Below, one piece after another: positions 25,252 to 34,800 of a stretch of 64,000 nucleotides of DNA (position 1 is its first letter; each line of letters starts with the position of its first letter). This stretch comes from Oerskovia merdavium (lineage in GTDB: Bacteria; Actinomycetota; Actinomycetes; Actinomycetales; Cellulomonadaceae): assembly GCF_014836755.1 (NCBI RefSeq), contig NZ_JACSQF010000022.1, positions 1-64,000 of the forward strand, given 5' to 3'. A program made the position numbers and the translations under genes. A model generated the notes under the pieces. The model did no database searches, was not told the DNA's origin, and saw only the letters and a program-made list of their open reading frames with translations.

Positions 25252-26243
25252 AGTACTACGCGCGGCGGCTCACGTTCTACGTGATCACCCTGTGGGCCGC
25301 CATATCCCTCAACTTCTTCATCCCCCGGCTCATGCCGGGCAACGCGGAGGACATCTTCCGGGCCAAGATGGCCCGCAAGGGAGAGCTCACCCCCGCGATG
25401 GAGAAGAGCATCCAGCTCCTCTTCGGCTCCGACGACCAGTCGTCGTTGTGGGACCAGTACCTGCGGTACTGGAACAACCTGCTGCACGGTGACCTGGGGA
25501 CGTCCATCACCAAGTTCCCCGCCCCGGTGTCCGAGCTCATCGGTCAGGCCCTGCCGTGGACCATCGTGCTCGTGGGCCTGGCGACCGTGCTGTCCTTCGT
25601 CATCGGCATCTCGCTGGGCGCGTGGGTCGGCTGGCGGCGGGGTACCTGGGTGGACGGGATCATCCCGGCGTCCACCCTCCTGCAGTCCGTGCCGTACTTC
25701 TGGCTCGCCCTCATCCTCATCGCGGTGTTCTCCGTGAACCTGGCGTGGTTCCCGATCATCGGTGGGTACGACACGTTCATGTTCCCGGACGGGCCCGTGG
25801 CCACGTGGGAGTTCTTCTCGAGCGCGGTCTACCACGGCTTCCTGCCTGCGCTGACGATCGTCCTGTCCTCGGTGGGCGGCTGGCTCCTCGGCATGCGCAA
25901 CATGATGGTCTCGACGCTGTCCGAGGACTACATCACCACGGCCGAGGCCAAGGGCCTGCGTCCCTTCCGGGTCCTCACGACCTATGCCACGCGGAACGCG
26001 GCGCTGCCCTCGCTCGCCGGGTTCAGCGTCTCGCTCGGCTTCGTGGTCGCGGGGTCGATCGTCATGGAGCAGGTCTTCACCTACCCCGGTGTCGGGAAGC
26101 TGATGATCAACGCGGTCCAGGACAAGGACTTCGCTCTCATGCAAGGGGTGTTCCTCGTCATCACCGTCACGGTGCTCGCGGCGAACTTCCTCATGGACCT
26201 TCTGTACGGCTTCATCGACCCGAGGGCTCGGCACAATGGCTGA
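25248..26243 (+). CDS. DppB/OppB-type ABC transporter permease
   Basis: Six-TM permease of 331 residues. YYARRLTFYVITLWAAISLNFFIPRLMPGN forms TM1 with the DppB start pattern; a large external loop (about 35-95) holds DQYLRYWNNLLHGDLGTS; the remaining helices include the cytoplasmic EAA-like loop ITTAEAKGLRPFRVLTTYATRNAALPS and GSIVMEQVFTYPGVGKLM near the end. GTG 25248 is chosen because it begins directly before TM1 and overlaps the stop of a short upstream frame. The stop region overlaps the next permease by 8 nt. Confidence 0.9.
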   Translation: MKYYARRLTFYVITLWAAISLNFFIPRLMPGNAEDIFRAKMARKGELTPAMEKSIQLLFGSDDQSSLWDQYLRYWNNLLHGDLGTSITKFPAPVSELIGQALPWTIVLVGLATVLSFVIGISLGAWVGWRRGTWVDGIIPASTLLQSVPYFWLALILIAVFSVNLAWFPIIGGYDTFMFPDGPVATWEFFSSAVYHGFLPALTIVLSSVGGWLLGMRNMMVSTLSEDYITTAEAKGLRPFRVLTTYATRNAALPSLAGFSVSLGFVVAGSIVMEQVFTYPGVGKLMINAVQDKDFALMQGVFLVITVTVLAANFLMDLLYGFIDPRARHNG

Positions 26244-27408
26244 CGACGACATCCGCACGCGGGAGTTCGTGACCCCCGCCACCAGCTCGTCCCCGGTCGC
26301 CGAGGCGGTGGCCGACGGGATCGCGCCCAGCATCCGCACGGACGGGCTCGTGCCCGACGTCCCGGCGTCCGACGGCGACGTCCCGTCTGCCGCGCTCGCG
26401 GCCGACGCGCCGGTCACCGCCCCGCCGCGCCGCGGCTTCCGCGAGATGCTCCCGCGCAGGTCCGGCAAGCTGGTCGTCGGTCTGGTGCTCACGATCGGCA
26501 TCGTGCTGTTCGCGGTCATCGCACCGTTCGTCACCCAGGACCCCTGGAACTACGACAACCCGGTGTTCGAGCCGCCCAGCGCGGCACACCTGCTGGGCAC
26601 CAACAACCTCGGTGCCGACCTCTTCGCGCAGCTCGCGGAGGGCGCGGCCGGCTCGTTGACCGTGGGGCTCGTCGCGGGGGCCATCGCCGTGGTGCTGTCG
26701 CTGTTCTTCGGGATCGTGGCCGGCTACGTCGGCGGCTGGACGGACGAGGGCCTGTCGCTCGTCACCAACGTCATGCTCGTCATCCCGGGCCTCCCGCTGG
26801 TGATCGTGATCGCGAGCTACATGGAGAGCCGCAGCATGTGGATCATCGCCGTGGTGCTGGGCCTGACGAGCTGGGCGGGATCGGCGATCGTGCTGCGCTC
26901 GCAGGCCAAGTCGCTCCGGAGCCGCGACTACGTGGCGGCCTCCCGCGTCGCGGGCGAGAAGCCGCTGCGGATCATCACGGTCGAGATCCTCCCGAACCTC
27001 CTGCCGCTCCTCGCCGCGCAGTTCCTCTTCGCGGTGGTGCTCGCGATCCTCGCGGAGGCGGGCCTGTCCTACCTCGGTCTCGGCCCGTCGGGTGCCATCA
27101 CGTGGGGGACCATGCTCAACCAGGCCAGCCAGCACAACGCGTTCACGATCGGCGCGTGGTGGTGGTTCGTGCCGCCGGGCCTCATGATCGCGCTGTTCGG
27201 CTGCGGCCTCTCGCTCATCAATTTCAGCATCGACGAGATCATCAACCCCAAGCTGCGCACGGCTCCGGCCGCCGTCAAGAGCGTCCGCCAGGCGCGCAAG
27301 GCGCAGGTCCGCGGCGAGGGCGCGCACCCGGCCCCGGCGCAGGACGCTCCCGTCGACGGCGACGACACCGGCGGGAACGCCTTGGAGAAGGAGAGGGTGA
27401 ACGCATGA
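26236..27408 (+). CDS. DppC/OppC-type ABC transporter permease
   Basis: Second permease, 390 residues. An 85-residue hydrophilic N-terminus rich in Asp, Ala and Pro precedes TM1 (about 78-97). HLLGTNNLGADLFAQLAEGA is the family's conserved loop after TM1, and the EAA loop is SRDYVAASRVAGEKPLRIITVEILPNL. Six TM helices are expected. A 45-residue basic tail follows NPKLR, longer than usual. It overlaps both neighbours (26236-26243 upstream, ATGA at 27405 downstream), so the genes are cotranslated. Confidence 0.9.
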   Translation: MADDDIRTREFVTPATSSSPVAEAVADGIAPSIRTDGLVPDVPASDGDVPSAALAADAPVTAPPRRGFREMLPRRSGKLVVGLVLTIGIVLFAVIAPFVTQDPWNYDNPVFEPPSAAHLLGTNNLGADLFAQLAEGAAGSLTVGLVAGAIAVVLSLFFGIVAGYVGGWTDEGLSLVTNVMLVIPGLPLVIVIASYMESRSMWIIAVVLGLTSWAGSAIVLRSQAKSLRSRDYVAASRVAGEKPLRIITVEILPNLLPLLAAQFLFAVVLAILAEAGLSYLGLGPSGAITWGTMLNQASQHNAFTIGAWWWFVPPGLMIALFGCGLSLINFSIDEIINPKLRTAPAAVKSVRQARKAQVRGEGAHPAPAQDAPVDGDDTGGNALEKERVNA

Positions 27409-28319
27409 GCACCGCGCTCACGACCGGTCCTCTGACCACCCCCGACCACGCGGAGGCGATCGCGGGGCTGGCTCCGGTCCTCACTGCCCGCAACGTCTCG
27501 ATCGAGTACGAGGTCTCGCCGCCGGTCAAGGCCGTCAGGGACGTCTCGCTCACGCTCCACCGGGGCGAGATCCTCGGCCTGGCCGGGGAGTCGGGCTGCG
27601 GCAAGACGACCCTCGCCTACGGGATCAACCAGCTGCTCAAGCCGCCTGCCCTGCGCACCGCAGGTGAGATCGTCTTCCACGACCAGGACGGCACGGACGT
27701 CGACGTCGCCGCGCTCGAGGGCGACGCGCTGCGAGCCTTCCGGTGGGACAAGATCTCGATGGTCTTCCAGGGAGCCATGAACTCCTTGAACCCGGTCATC
27801 AGCGTGAGGTCGCAGCTGTTCGACGTGTTCACCACGCACCGCCCCGACATGTCGAACGCGGAGAAGCTCGAGCGCAGCCAAGAGCTGCTGCGGCTCGTCG
27901 GGGTCGACCCGGCGCGGCTCAACAGCTTCGCGCACGAGCTGTCGGGCGGCATGCGCCAGCGCGTCATGATCGCCATGGCGCTCGCGCTCAACCCGCAGGT
28001 CATGATCATGGACGAGCCCACGACCGCGCTCGACGTCGTGGTGCAGCGAGGCATCCTCCGCGAGATCATGCGGCTGCGCGAGCAGTTCAGCTTCGCGGTC
28101 GTCTTCATCACGCACGACCTGCCCCTGCTCCTCGAGATCAGCGACCGGATCGCGGTGATGCGCCACGGCGAGATCGTCGAGCTCAACACGTCGGCCAACA
28201 TCTTCACCAGGCCGCAGCACGAGTACACGCGCAAGCTCCTCGCCTCGTTCCCCAGCCTCACCGGGGAGCGCGGGTCGTTCGTCAGAACCGGTGAGAGCAC
28301 GGAAGGGGAAGCGTCGTGA
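27405..28319 (+). CDS. DppD/OppD-type ABC transporter ATP-binding protein
   Basis: First ATPase of the operon, 304 residues: Walker A GESGCGKTT (61-69), Q-loop SMVFQGAMNSLNPV, signature LSGGMRQRV, Walker B VMIMDEPTTALD and H-loop FITHDLPLL. The FQGAMNSLNPV form and the C-terminal FTRPQHEYTRKLL are typical for oligopeptide or cello-oligosaccharide transporters. The usual C-terminal extension with the cysteine cluster found in many DppD proteins is absent or very short here. Its stop overlaps the next ATPase start (GTGA at 28316). Confidence 0.92.
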   Translation: MSTALTTGPLTTPDHAEAIAGLAPVLTARNVSIEYEVSPPVKAVRDVSLTLHRGEILGLAGESGCGKTTLAYGINQLLKPPALRTAGEIVFHDQDGTDVDVAALEGDALRAFRWDKISMVFQGAMNSLNPVISVRSQLFDVFTTHRPDMSNAEKLERSQELLRLVGVDPARLNSFAHELSGGMRQRVMIAMALALNPQVMIMDEPTTALDVVVQRGILREIMRLREQFSFAVVFITHDLPLLLEISDRIAVMRHGEIVELNTSANIFTRPQHEYTRKLLASFPSLTGERGSFVRTGESTEGEAS

Positions 28320-29203
28320 GCACCCTCGAGGTCAAGCACCTCACCAAGGACTTCCGCGTGCGGGGCGGCGGGGCGGGCAGGAAGTTCCGCGCGGTCGACG
28401 ACGTCTCGTTCACGCTCGAACCCGGTCGGACGATCGCCCTGGTCGGAGAGTCCGGCTCGGGCAAGTCGACCGTCGCCCGGATGATCTCCAAGCTCGAGAC
28501 GCCGACGTCGGGCGAGATCCTGATCGACGGTCGCACGAGCGCGACGCGGGGCCGACGGCTCGCGACGTACCGGCGCGACGTGCAGATGGTCTTCCAGGAC
28601 CCGTTCGCCTCGCTCAACCCGTTCCACACGATCGCGCACCATCTCGAGCGCCCTCTCCGGCTGCACGGCAAGGCGAAGGGGCGGGCGGAGATCGATGCCC
28701 AGGTCCACCAGCTCCTCGAGCGGGTCAACCTCACGCCCGCGTCGATCGTGGCGGCGAGGCGACCGCACGAGCTCTCCGGGGGCCAGCGGCAGCGGGTGGC
28801 GATCGCCCGTGCGCTCGCTCCCGGAGCCCGCTTCCTGGTCGCCGACGAGCCGGTCTCGATGCTGGACGTCTCGATCCGGTTGTCGGTGCTGAACCTCCTG
28901 GCGCGGCTGCAGCGCGAGGAGAGCCTGGGCGTCCTCTACATCACGCACGACCTCGCGACGGCTCGCCACTTCAGCGACGAGATCATCGTGATGTTCCGCG
29001 GGAAGATCGTCGAACGTGGGCCGTCGGACGAGGTCATCCTCAACCCGCAGCACGACTACACGAAGCTCCTCCTGGGGGCGGCGCCCAACCCGGAGAACCA
29101 CGGGCGGCTCCGCGAGGAGGTGCGCAGAGAGCTCGCGTCGGCGTCGGCAACCTCGGGGGATGCCGGTGCGGTGCGCGACCGCTTCGGCACGGCCGACCTC
29201 TGA
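28316..29203 (+). CDS. DppF/OppF-type ABC transporter ATP-binding protein
   Basis: Second ATPase, 295 residues. Walker A GESGSGKST is at 44-52, the Q-loop reads QMVFQDPFASLNPFHTI, the signature LSGGQRQRV and Walker B FLVADEPVSMLD. The segment IVERGPSDEVILNPQHDYTKLLL closes the core. A GTG start overlaps the DppD stop. The gene ends the operon 50 nt before a strong terminator. With DppD it forms the heterodimeric ATPase pair. Confidence 0.92.
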   Translation: MSTLEVKHLTKDFRVRGGGAGRKFRAVDDVSFTLEPGRTIALVGESGSGKSTVARMISKLETPTSGEILIDGRTSATRGRRLATYRRDVQMVFQDPFASLNPFHTIAHHLERPLRLHGKAKGRAEIDAQVHQLLERVNLTPASIVAARRPHELSGGQRQRVAIARALAPGARFLVADEPVSMLDVSIRLSVLNLLARLQREESLGVLYITHDLATARHFSDEIIVMFRGKIVERGPSDEVILNPQHDYTKLLLGAAPNPENHGRLREEVRRELASASATSGDAGAVRDRFGTADL

Positions 29204-29252
29204 GGTCGGCCGTCACGGCGGTGCCGGTGGCGAGCAGGCGACCGGCAGGACG

Positions 29253-29287
29253 AGGAACGGTCCCGGGCACAGCCCGGGGCCGTTCCT
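29253..29287 (+). terminator. Strong intrinsic-type terminator after the Dpp operon
   Basis: AGGAACGG-T-CCCGGGC (29253-29268) pairs with GCCCGGG-G-CCGTTCCT (29272-29287) around an ACA loop, a 16-bp stem with one G-U pair. Confidence 0.85.
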
Positions 29288-29400
29288 CTGTCGCCGGGCC
29301 TGGCCGTGGCGACCTCGCCCGCGAGGCCGCCCGCGAGGTCGCCCGGCTCTGGCGTCCGACGACCCGGTCGCGCCGCCGTCCGACGCCCGGAGCGACGGCC

Positions 29401-29406
29401 TAGAGT
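29401..29406 (+). promoter_or_regulatory. -10 element TAGAGT, leaderless start
   Basis: TAGAGT stands exactly 6 nt before GTG 29413 and no ribosome site is present, as expected for a leaderless transcript beginning at the start codon. Confidence 0.6.
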
Positions 29407-29412
29407 CGGTTC

Positions 29413-31035
29413 GTGCCCACCAGGAACCTGCGCATCGCGCCCACCACCGCCCCTGTCCGGCCCGCGGTCGACCCGGTCCTCGCCGCGCTCGCGTCGTTGC
29501 GCGCCGAGATGGAGATCCCCGCGGAGTTCCCGCAGGACGTGCTCGACGACGCCGCGGCCGCGGCTGCGACCGACGTGTCGTCGGGGCGTGCGGACCTGCG
29601 TGCCGTCGGCTTCGTGACGATCGACCCGCCGGGGTCCATGGACCTGGACCAGGCCGTCCACCTCGAGCGCGCCCCCGGGGGATTCCTCGTGCGGTACGCG
29701 ATCGCGGACCTCGGGGAGTTCGTGACCCCGGGGGGTGCGCTCGACGCCGAGGTCAACGAGCGGGGCATGACGCTCTACGGCCCCGACGAGCGCACCCCGC
29801 TGCACCCGGAGGTGCTGTCCGAGTCCGCTGCGAGCCTCCTGCCGGACGCGGACCGGCCCGCCGCCGTCTGGCACGTCGGGCTCGACGCGCGCGGGGAGAT
29901 CGTCTCCGCGCGGGTCGAGCGCGCCCTCGTGCGCAGCACGGCCCGACTCACCTACGAGGAGGTCCAGGCGCGCCTCGACGCCGGTGACGCGGGGGAGATG
30001 CTCGACCTGCTCCGCGAGATCGGGTTGCTGCGCGAGGCGCGTGAGCGCGAGCGGGGCGGGGTGTCGCTCAACGTGCCCGAGCAGGACGTCGTGGTGCACC
30101 CGGACGGGACGTTCGGGCTCGCGTTCCGCTCGACGCTGCCGGTCGAGGGGTGGAACGCCCAGATCTCGCTGCTGACCGGGATCGCGGCGGCGCAGCTCAT
30201 GCGCGCGGGTGGCGTCGGGATCTTCCGCACCCTGCCCGCGGCGGACCCGCGCGACCTCGCGCGCCTGCGGCGCACGGCCCGGGCGCTGGGGATCGACTGG
30301 CCCAAGGACGTCCCGTACGGCGACCTGCTGCCGACGCTCGACTCGGGCAGCTCACGGCACGCCGCGTTCCTCAACGAGGCGACGTCGCTGTTCCGGGGAG
30401 CCTCGTACGCGCCCTTCGGTGGGGTGGGGCAGCCTCAGGAGGTGCCCGACGACGTCGCGCACGCCGCCATCGCGGCCGAGTACGCGCACGTGACCGCACC
30501 GCTGCGCCGCCTGGTCGACCGCTACGGCACCGAGATCTGCCTGGCGCTCAGCGCGGGGACGCAGGTCCCGACCTGGGTGCGCGAGGCGCTCCCCGGCCTG
30601 CCGCGGACCATGGCTCGTACGGGACAGAGGGCCGGCTCGTACGAGCGGTCGAGCGTCGACGTCGTCGAGGCCGCCCTGCTCGCGGGCCGCGTGGGCGAGG
30701 AGTTCGACGCGGTCGTGGTCGACGTCGAGAACGACGACGAGCGCCGACGCCGCGCGACCAAGGACGCCGAGCGGGCCGCGAGGGCTGCGAAGGCGTCGGT
30801 CGACAGCGGGTCGGACGCCTCCGCGGCAGGCGATCCCGCTGCCGGTGCGGACGCCCCGGCGGAGGCCGCCTCGGCGGAGGCCGGCCGCGACCTGGTCCGC
30901 GGCCAGGTCGTGATCGCCGAGCCCGCGGTCCGGGCGAGCGTCCAGGGCGTCGGCCTGCCGCTCGGCGAACCCGTCCGGGTGCGGCTGCGCGAGGCGTCGA
31001 TCGAGCTGCGACGGGTCGGTTTCGACCTGGTCTGA
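29413..31035 (+). CDS. RNB-domain exoribonuclease (RNase II/R family)
   Basis: Predicted 3'-5' exoribonuclease. The catalytic domain starts near residue 60: VGFVTIDPPGSMDLDQAVHL provides D71, D77 and D79, metal ligands of the RNB site, and VRYAIADLGEFVTPGGALD and GMTLYGPDERTPLHPEVLSE follow in family order. Further on come NAQISLLTGIAAAQLM and YAHVTAPLRRLVDRYGTEI. The N-terminal cold-shock domains and a clear C-terminal S1 domain of E. coli RNase R are missing, as in many actinobacterial 450-540-residue members. A 40-residue Ala/Asp/Ser-rich linker interrupts the C-terminal part. The start GTG appears leaderless. Confidence 0.88.
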   Translation: MPTRNLRIAPTTAPVRPAVDPVLAALASLRAEMEIPAEFPQDVLDDAAAAAATDVSSGRADLRAVGFVTIDPPGSMDLDQAVHLERAPGGFLVRYAIADLGEFVTPGGALDAEVNERGMTLYGPDERTPLHPEVLSESAASLLPDADRPAAVWHVGLDARGEIVSARVERALVRSTARLTYEEVQARLDAGDAGEMLDLLREIGLLREARERERGGVSLNVPEQDVVVHPDGTFGLAFRSTLPVEGWNAQISLLTGIAAAQLMRAGGVGIFRTLPAADPRDLARLRRTARALGIDWPKDVPYGDLLPTLDSGSSRHAAFLNEATSLFRGASYAPFGGVGQPQEVPDDVAHAAIAAEYAHVTAPLRRLVDRYGTEICLALSAGTQVPTWVREALPGLPRTMARTGQRAGSYERSSVDVVEAALLAGRVGEEFDAVVVDVENDDERRRRATKDAERAARAAKASVDSGSDASAAGDPAAGADAPAEAASAEAGRDLVRGQVVIAEPAVRASVQGVGLPLGEPVRVRLREASIELRRVGFDLV

Positions 31036-31048
31036 CGCCCCGCCCCGT

Positions 31049-31105
31049 CGAGTGCATGATTCCGCCGCGAAACGCCCGGCGAGTCGCAGCGCAATCATGC
31101 ACTCG
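31049..31105 (+). terminator. Inverted repeat after the ribonuclease gene
   Basis: CGAGTGCATGATT (31049-31061) and AATCATGCACTCG (31093-31105) are a perfect 13-bp inverted repeat with a 31-nt loop, 13 nt after the stop. The arms are AT-richer than most local DNA. It may terminate transcription or be a mobile palindromic element. Confidence 0.6.
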
Positions 31106-31130
31106 GCAGGGGAGAGGGGAGGATGGACCT

Positions 31131-31508
31131 ATGCCTCCTCGTCGCCGCACCGACCCGGCCGTCGGCCGCACCGCCCTGGCCGCCTGGCAGGACGGCGTCG
31201 CCGGCCGCCCCGAGGTCACGACCGCCGTCCGCTTCACGCTCGAGGAGCTCGCCGAGGTCTCGCCGGGCCACGCGGTCGAGGTCCGCGTCCCCCCGTACGG
31301 GGCGGTCCAGGCCGTCGAGGGTCCGCGGCACACGCGCGGGACCCCGCCCAACGTGGTCGAGACGGATCCCGAGACCTGGCTCGGCCTCGTCACCGGCACC
31401 GTGGTCTGGGCCGAGGCCGTCGCCGACGGACGCATCAGCGCCTCGGGCGAACGGTCGGACATCTCGGGGCTGCTGCCGCTGCAGGCCGCCCGTCGCCGCG
31501 ACAGGTAG
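31131..31508 (+). CDS. Sterol carrier family protein
   Basis: A 125-residue actinobacterial protein of the sterol carrier (SCP2-like) group, of unknown cellular function. It starts PPRRRTDPAVGRTALAAWQDG, has the beta-sheet part VRFTLEELAEVSPGHAVEVRVPPYGAVQAVEGP with a further TPPNVVETDPETWLGLVTGT helix, and ends in ISASGERSDISGLLPL. It has no export signal. ATG 31131 is preceded by GGGGAGG at good distance. In other actinobacteria it often sits close to purF; here purF is 7 kb downstream. Confidence 0.82.
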   Translation: MPPRRRTDPAVGRTALAAWQDGVAGRPEVTTAVRFTLEELAEVSPGHAVEVRVPPYGAVQAVEGPRHTRGTPPNVVETDPETWLGLVTGTVVWAEAVADGRISASGERSDISGLLPLQAARRRDR

Positions 31509-31604
31509 GGCGAGCCGAGCGCGCGGGCCTGCGCGCCGCCGTCGGGCACTGGCACCCCTCCCGGCCAGCGGGTGAACTTCGCCCCGCGACCCGCACCCAG
31601 GAAG

Positions 31605-31633
31605 TTTCCAGTGTCTGCATCGTGAGATAGCGT
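31605..31633 (+). promoter_or_regulatory. Possible promoter of the secreted nuclease gene
   Basis: TTTCCA (31605-31610), 17 nt, TAGCGT (31628-31633). The transcript would carry a leader of about 220 nt before GTG 31860. Nothing else was recognised in the 351-nt gap 31509-31859; a PHO box with its regular 11-nt repeats is not evident. Confidence 0.4.
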
Positions 31634-31859
31634 GCCAGGACGAACGGGCGACGGCGCCCGTCGACCGGTCTACGCACGACGACGTCGCGCTCCCCGGCAG
31701 GACAGTGCCGTTCGTAGGGGGAAGCGGGCGTTCGACCGGAAGTGACCGGCCGGACACCGCGCGTTCATCAGCCTGCTGTTGGATTCCAGAGCCCGCACCT
31801 GCGCCACCCGCGCCGAGGTGGGCGCGCCGGGAACCCGGCCACGACACGAAGGAGTCAGC

Positions 31860-34800
31860 GTGATCGGTAGTCACCATCAGTCCCGACGCAGGAGAGGTGT
31901 GGTCGCGGCCACCCTGTCCGCGTCGCTCGTCGCCACGGCGGCGTTCAGCACGGTAGCCGCGGGGGCTGCCTCTGCTGCGGTCGACGGGTCGTCCGTCGTC
32001 ATCAACGAGGCGTACCTCAACGGCGGCAGCGCCAACGCCCCGTACCTCAACAAGTTCGTCGAGCTCTACAACCCGACGAACGCGGACATCGACCTCTCGG
32101 GCTGGTCCGTCCAGTACCGCTCCGCGACGGGCACGGGTGCCTCGAACGGCGTCGTCCCGCTGTCCGGCAAGATCAAGGCCGGTGGCTACTACCTGGTCCA
32201 GGGCGCCTCGAACGGCGCGACCGGCGCGGCCCTCCCGACCCCCGACGCGACGGGCACCATCGCCCCGCAGGGGCAGAACGGCACGCTCGCGCTGGTCAAG
32301 TCTCCCTCGGCGATCACGCTGACGCCGGGCTCGCTCGTGGGCAACCCGCAGGTCGTCGACCTCCTGGGGTACGGCACGTCCAACACGTTCGAGACCGCCG
32401 CGGCGCCCGCGGGCACCGCGAACAACGTGCCCGGCTCGCTCAACCGCGCGACCGGCGCGGACACGGACAACAACTCCGTGGACTTCGCGGTCAGCAGCAC
32501 CGTCACCCCGCAGAACAGCGGCGGCGGCTCGGGCCCCGGCCCGGACCCCGAGCCCGGCACGGCCAAGACCATCGCCGAGATCCAGGGCACGGGCGCCGCG
32601 AGCCCCCTCGTGGGCCAGACCGTCACGACGCGCGGCGTCGTGACCGCGACCTACCCGTCGGGCGGGTTCGACGGCCTCTACATCCAGACCGCCGGCTCGG
32701 GCGGCGACCTCGACCTCGCGACGCACACCGCGTCGGACGGCCTCTTCGTGTACTCGAAGGCCGCGGCGACGGCGCTGCAGGTCGGCCAGCACGTCGAGGT
32801 CACGGGTGTGGTCTCGGAGTACTTCGGCCTGACGCAGGTCACGCCTGCTGCCGGCGGCTGGAAGGTCCTGACGGACCCGGCAGAGGTCGTCAAGCCCGCG
32901 AACGTCGCGTACCCCGCGACCGACGCGGACCGCGAGAAGCTCGAGGGCATGCTGGTCCAGCCCGCCGGTGACTACGTCGTCGCCGACAACTACGACACGA
33001 ACTACTACGGTTCGGTCGTCCTGGCGAGCGGCACCGAGCCGCTGCGTCAGCCCACGTCGGTCGGCCGCCCGGGCAGCGCGGAGGCCGCAGCCGCGGTCAC
33101 CGACGCCAACGCCCGCCGGGTCAACCTCGACGACGGTGCGACGACCAACTTCAACAACGCGGCCAACAAGGCCAAGCCCCTGCCGTACCTCACGGGCGGT
33201 GCCCCGGTGCGTGTCGGCGCGCTCGCGACCTTCACGTCCCCGGTCGTGCTCGACTACCGGTTCGACGGCTGGAACTTCCAGCCCGTCACGGAGCTGACCC
33301 CGGCCAACGCCGCCGCGGTCCAGCCCGCGACGTTCGCGAACACGCGCACGGACTCCCCGGAGGCCGTGGGCGGCGACGTGACCGTGGCGACCTTCAACGT
33401 CCTGAACTACTTCACCACGACGGGCGACCAGCTCAGCGGGTGCCAGTTCTACACGGACCGCGAGGGCAACCCCATCACGGTGCGCACGGGCTGCGACGCC
33501 CGCGGCGCGGCGAACGCGACCAACCTGCAGCGTCAGGAGACCAAGATCGTCGCGGCGATCAACGCGCTCGACGCGGACGTCGTCTCGCTCGAGGAGATCG
33601 AGAACTCGAAGGCCTTCGGCAAGAACCGCGACGCGGCGCTCTCGACGCTCACGTCGAAGCTCAACGCTGCGGCCGGTGCGGGGACCTGGGCGTTCGTGCC
33701 CTCCCCGGCCACGCTGCCCGCCTCGGAGGACGTCATCCGGACGGCCTTCATCTACCGTCCGGCGGCCGTCGAGCCCGTGGGGGCCTCGGTCATCCACGAC
33801 GTCGCGGCGTTCGACAACGCGCGTGAGCCGCTCGCCCAGACCTTCCGGGTCGCCGGGGGAGAGGCTGCGACGGACTTCGTCGTCATCGCGAACCATTTCA
33901 AGTCCAAGGGCTCCGGCTCGGGCGTCGACGCCGACCAGGGCGACGGGCAGGGCGCCTCGAACGCCTCGCGCGTCAAGCAGGCGACGGCGCTCGTCACGTT
34001 CGCCGACCAGGTCTCCACGGCTGCGGGCACCGACAAGGTGCTCCTTGCGGGAGACTTCAACGCCTACGCCCAGGAGGACCCGATCAAGGTCCTGACGGAC
34101 GCAGGCTTCGTCGACCTCGGCCCCACCACGGGCAAGGAGACGTACCTGTTCGACGGCCTCGTCGGCTCGCTCGACCACGTGCTCGCCTCGCCGGGCGCCG
34201 CCGCGGCGGTGACGGACACCGACATCTGGAACATCAACTCGGTCGAGCCCATCGCGAACGAGTACAGCCGCTTCAACTACAACGTCTCGAACCTGTACGA
34301 CACCACGGCGTTCCGCTCGTCCGACCACGACCCGATCGTCGTCGGCCTCGAGCTGGGCGGCGAGGAGCCGGGCGGGGTCAAGGAGCTCGACCTGCTCGCG
34401 ATCAACGACTTCCACGGTCGTATCGACGCGAACACGGTCAACTTCGCCGGGACCGTCGAGCAGCTGCGCGCCGCCAACCCGGCGGGCACGGCGTTCCTGT
34501 CGGTCGGCGACAACATCGGTGCCTCGCTCTTCGCGTCGGCGCTGCAGGACGACCAGCCGACCATCGACGTGCTCAACGCCCTGGACCTGTCCGCCTCCGC
34601 GGTGGGCAACCACGAGTTCGACAAGGGCTTCAGCGACCTGGCCGGGCGCGTCACCGACGCGTCCGACTGGTCCTACCTGGGTGCCAACGTCTACGCCAAG
34701 GACACCACCAACCCGGTCCTGCCGGAGTACGCGGTGATCGACGTCGACGGCGTCAAGGTCGGCGTCATCGGCGCCGTCACCGAGGAGACCCCGACGCTCG

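Noticed and set aside
31509-31859. PHO box upstream of the nuclease/5'-nucleotidase gene
   Set aside because: GTTCATC and GGTGAAC occur once each, not as regular 11-nt direct repeats.
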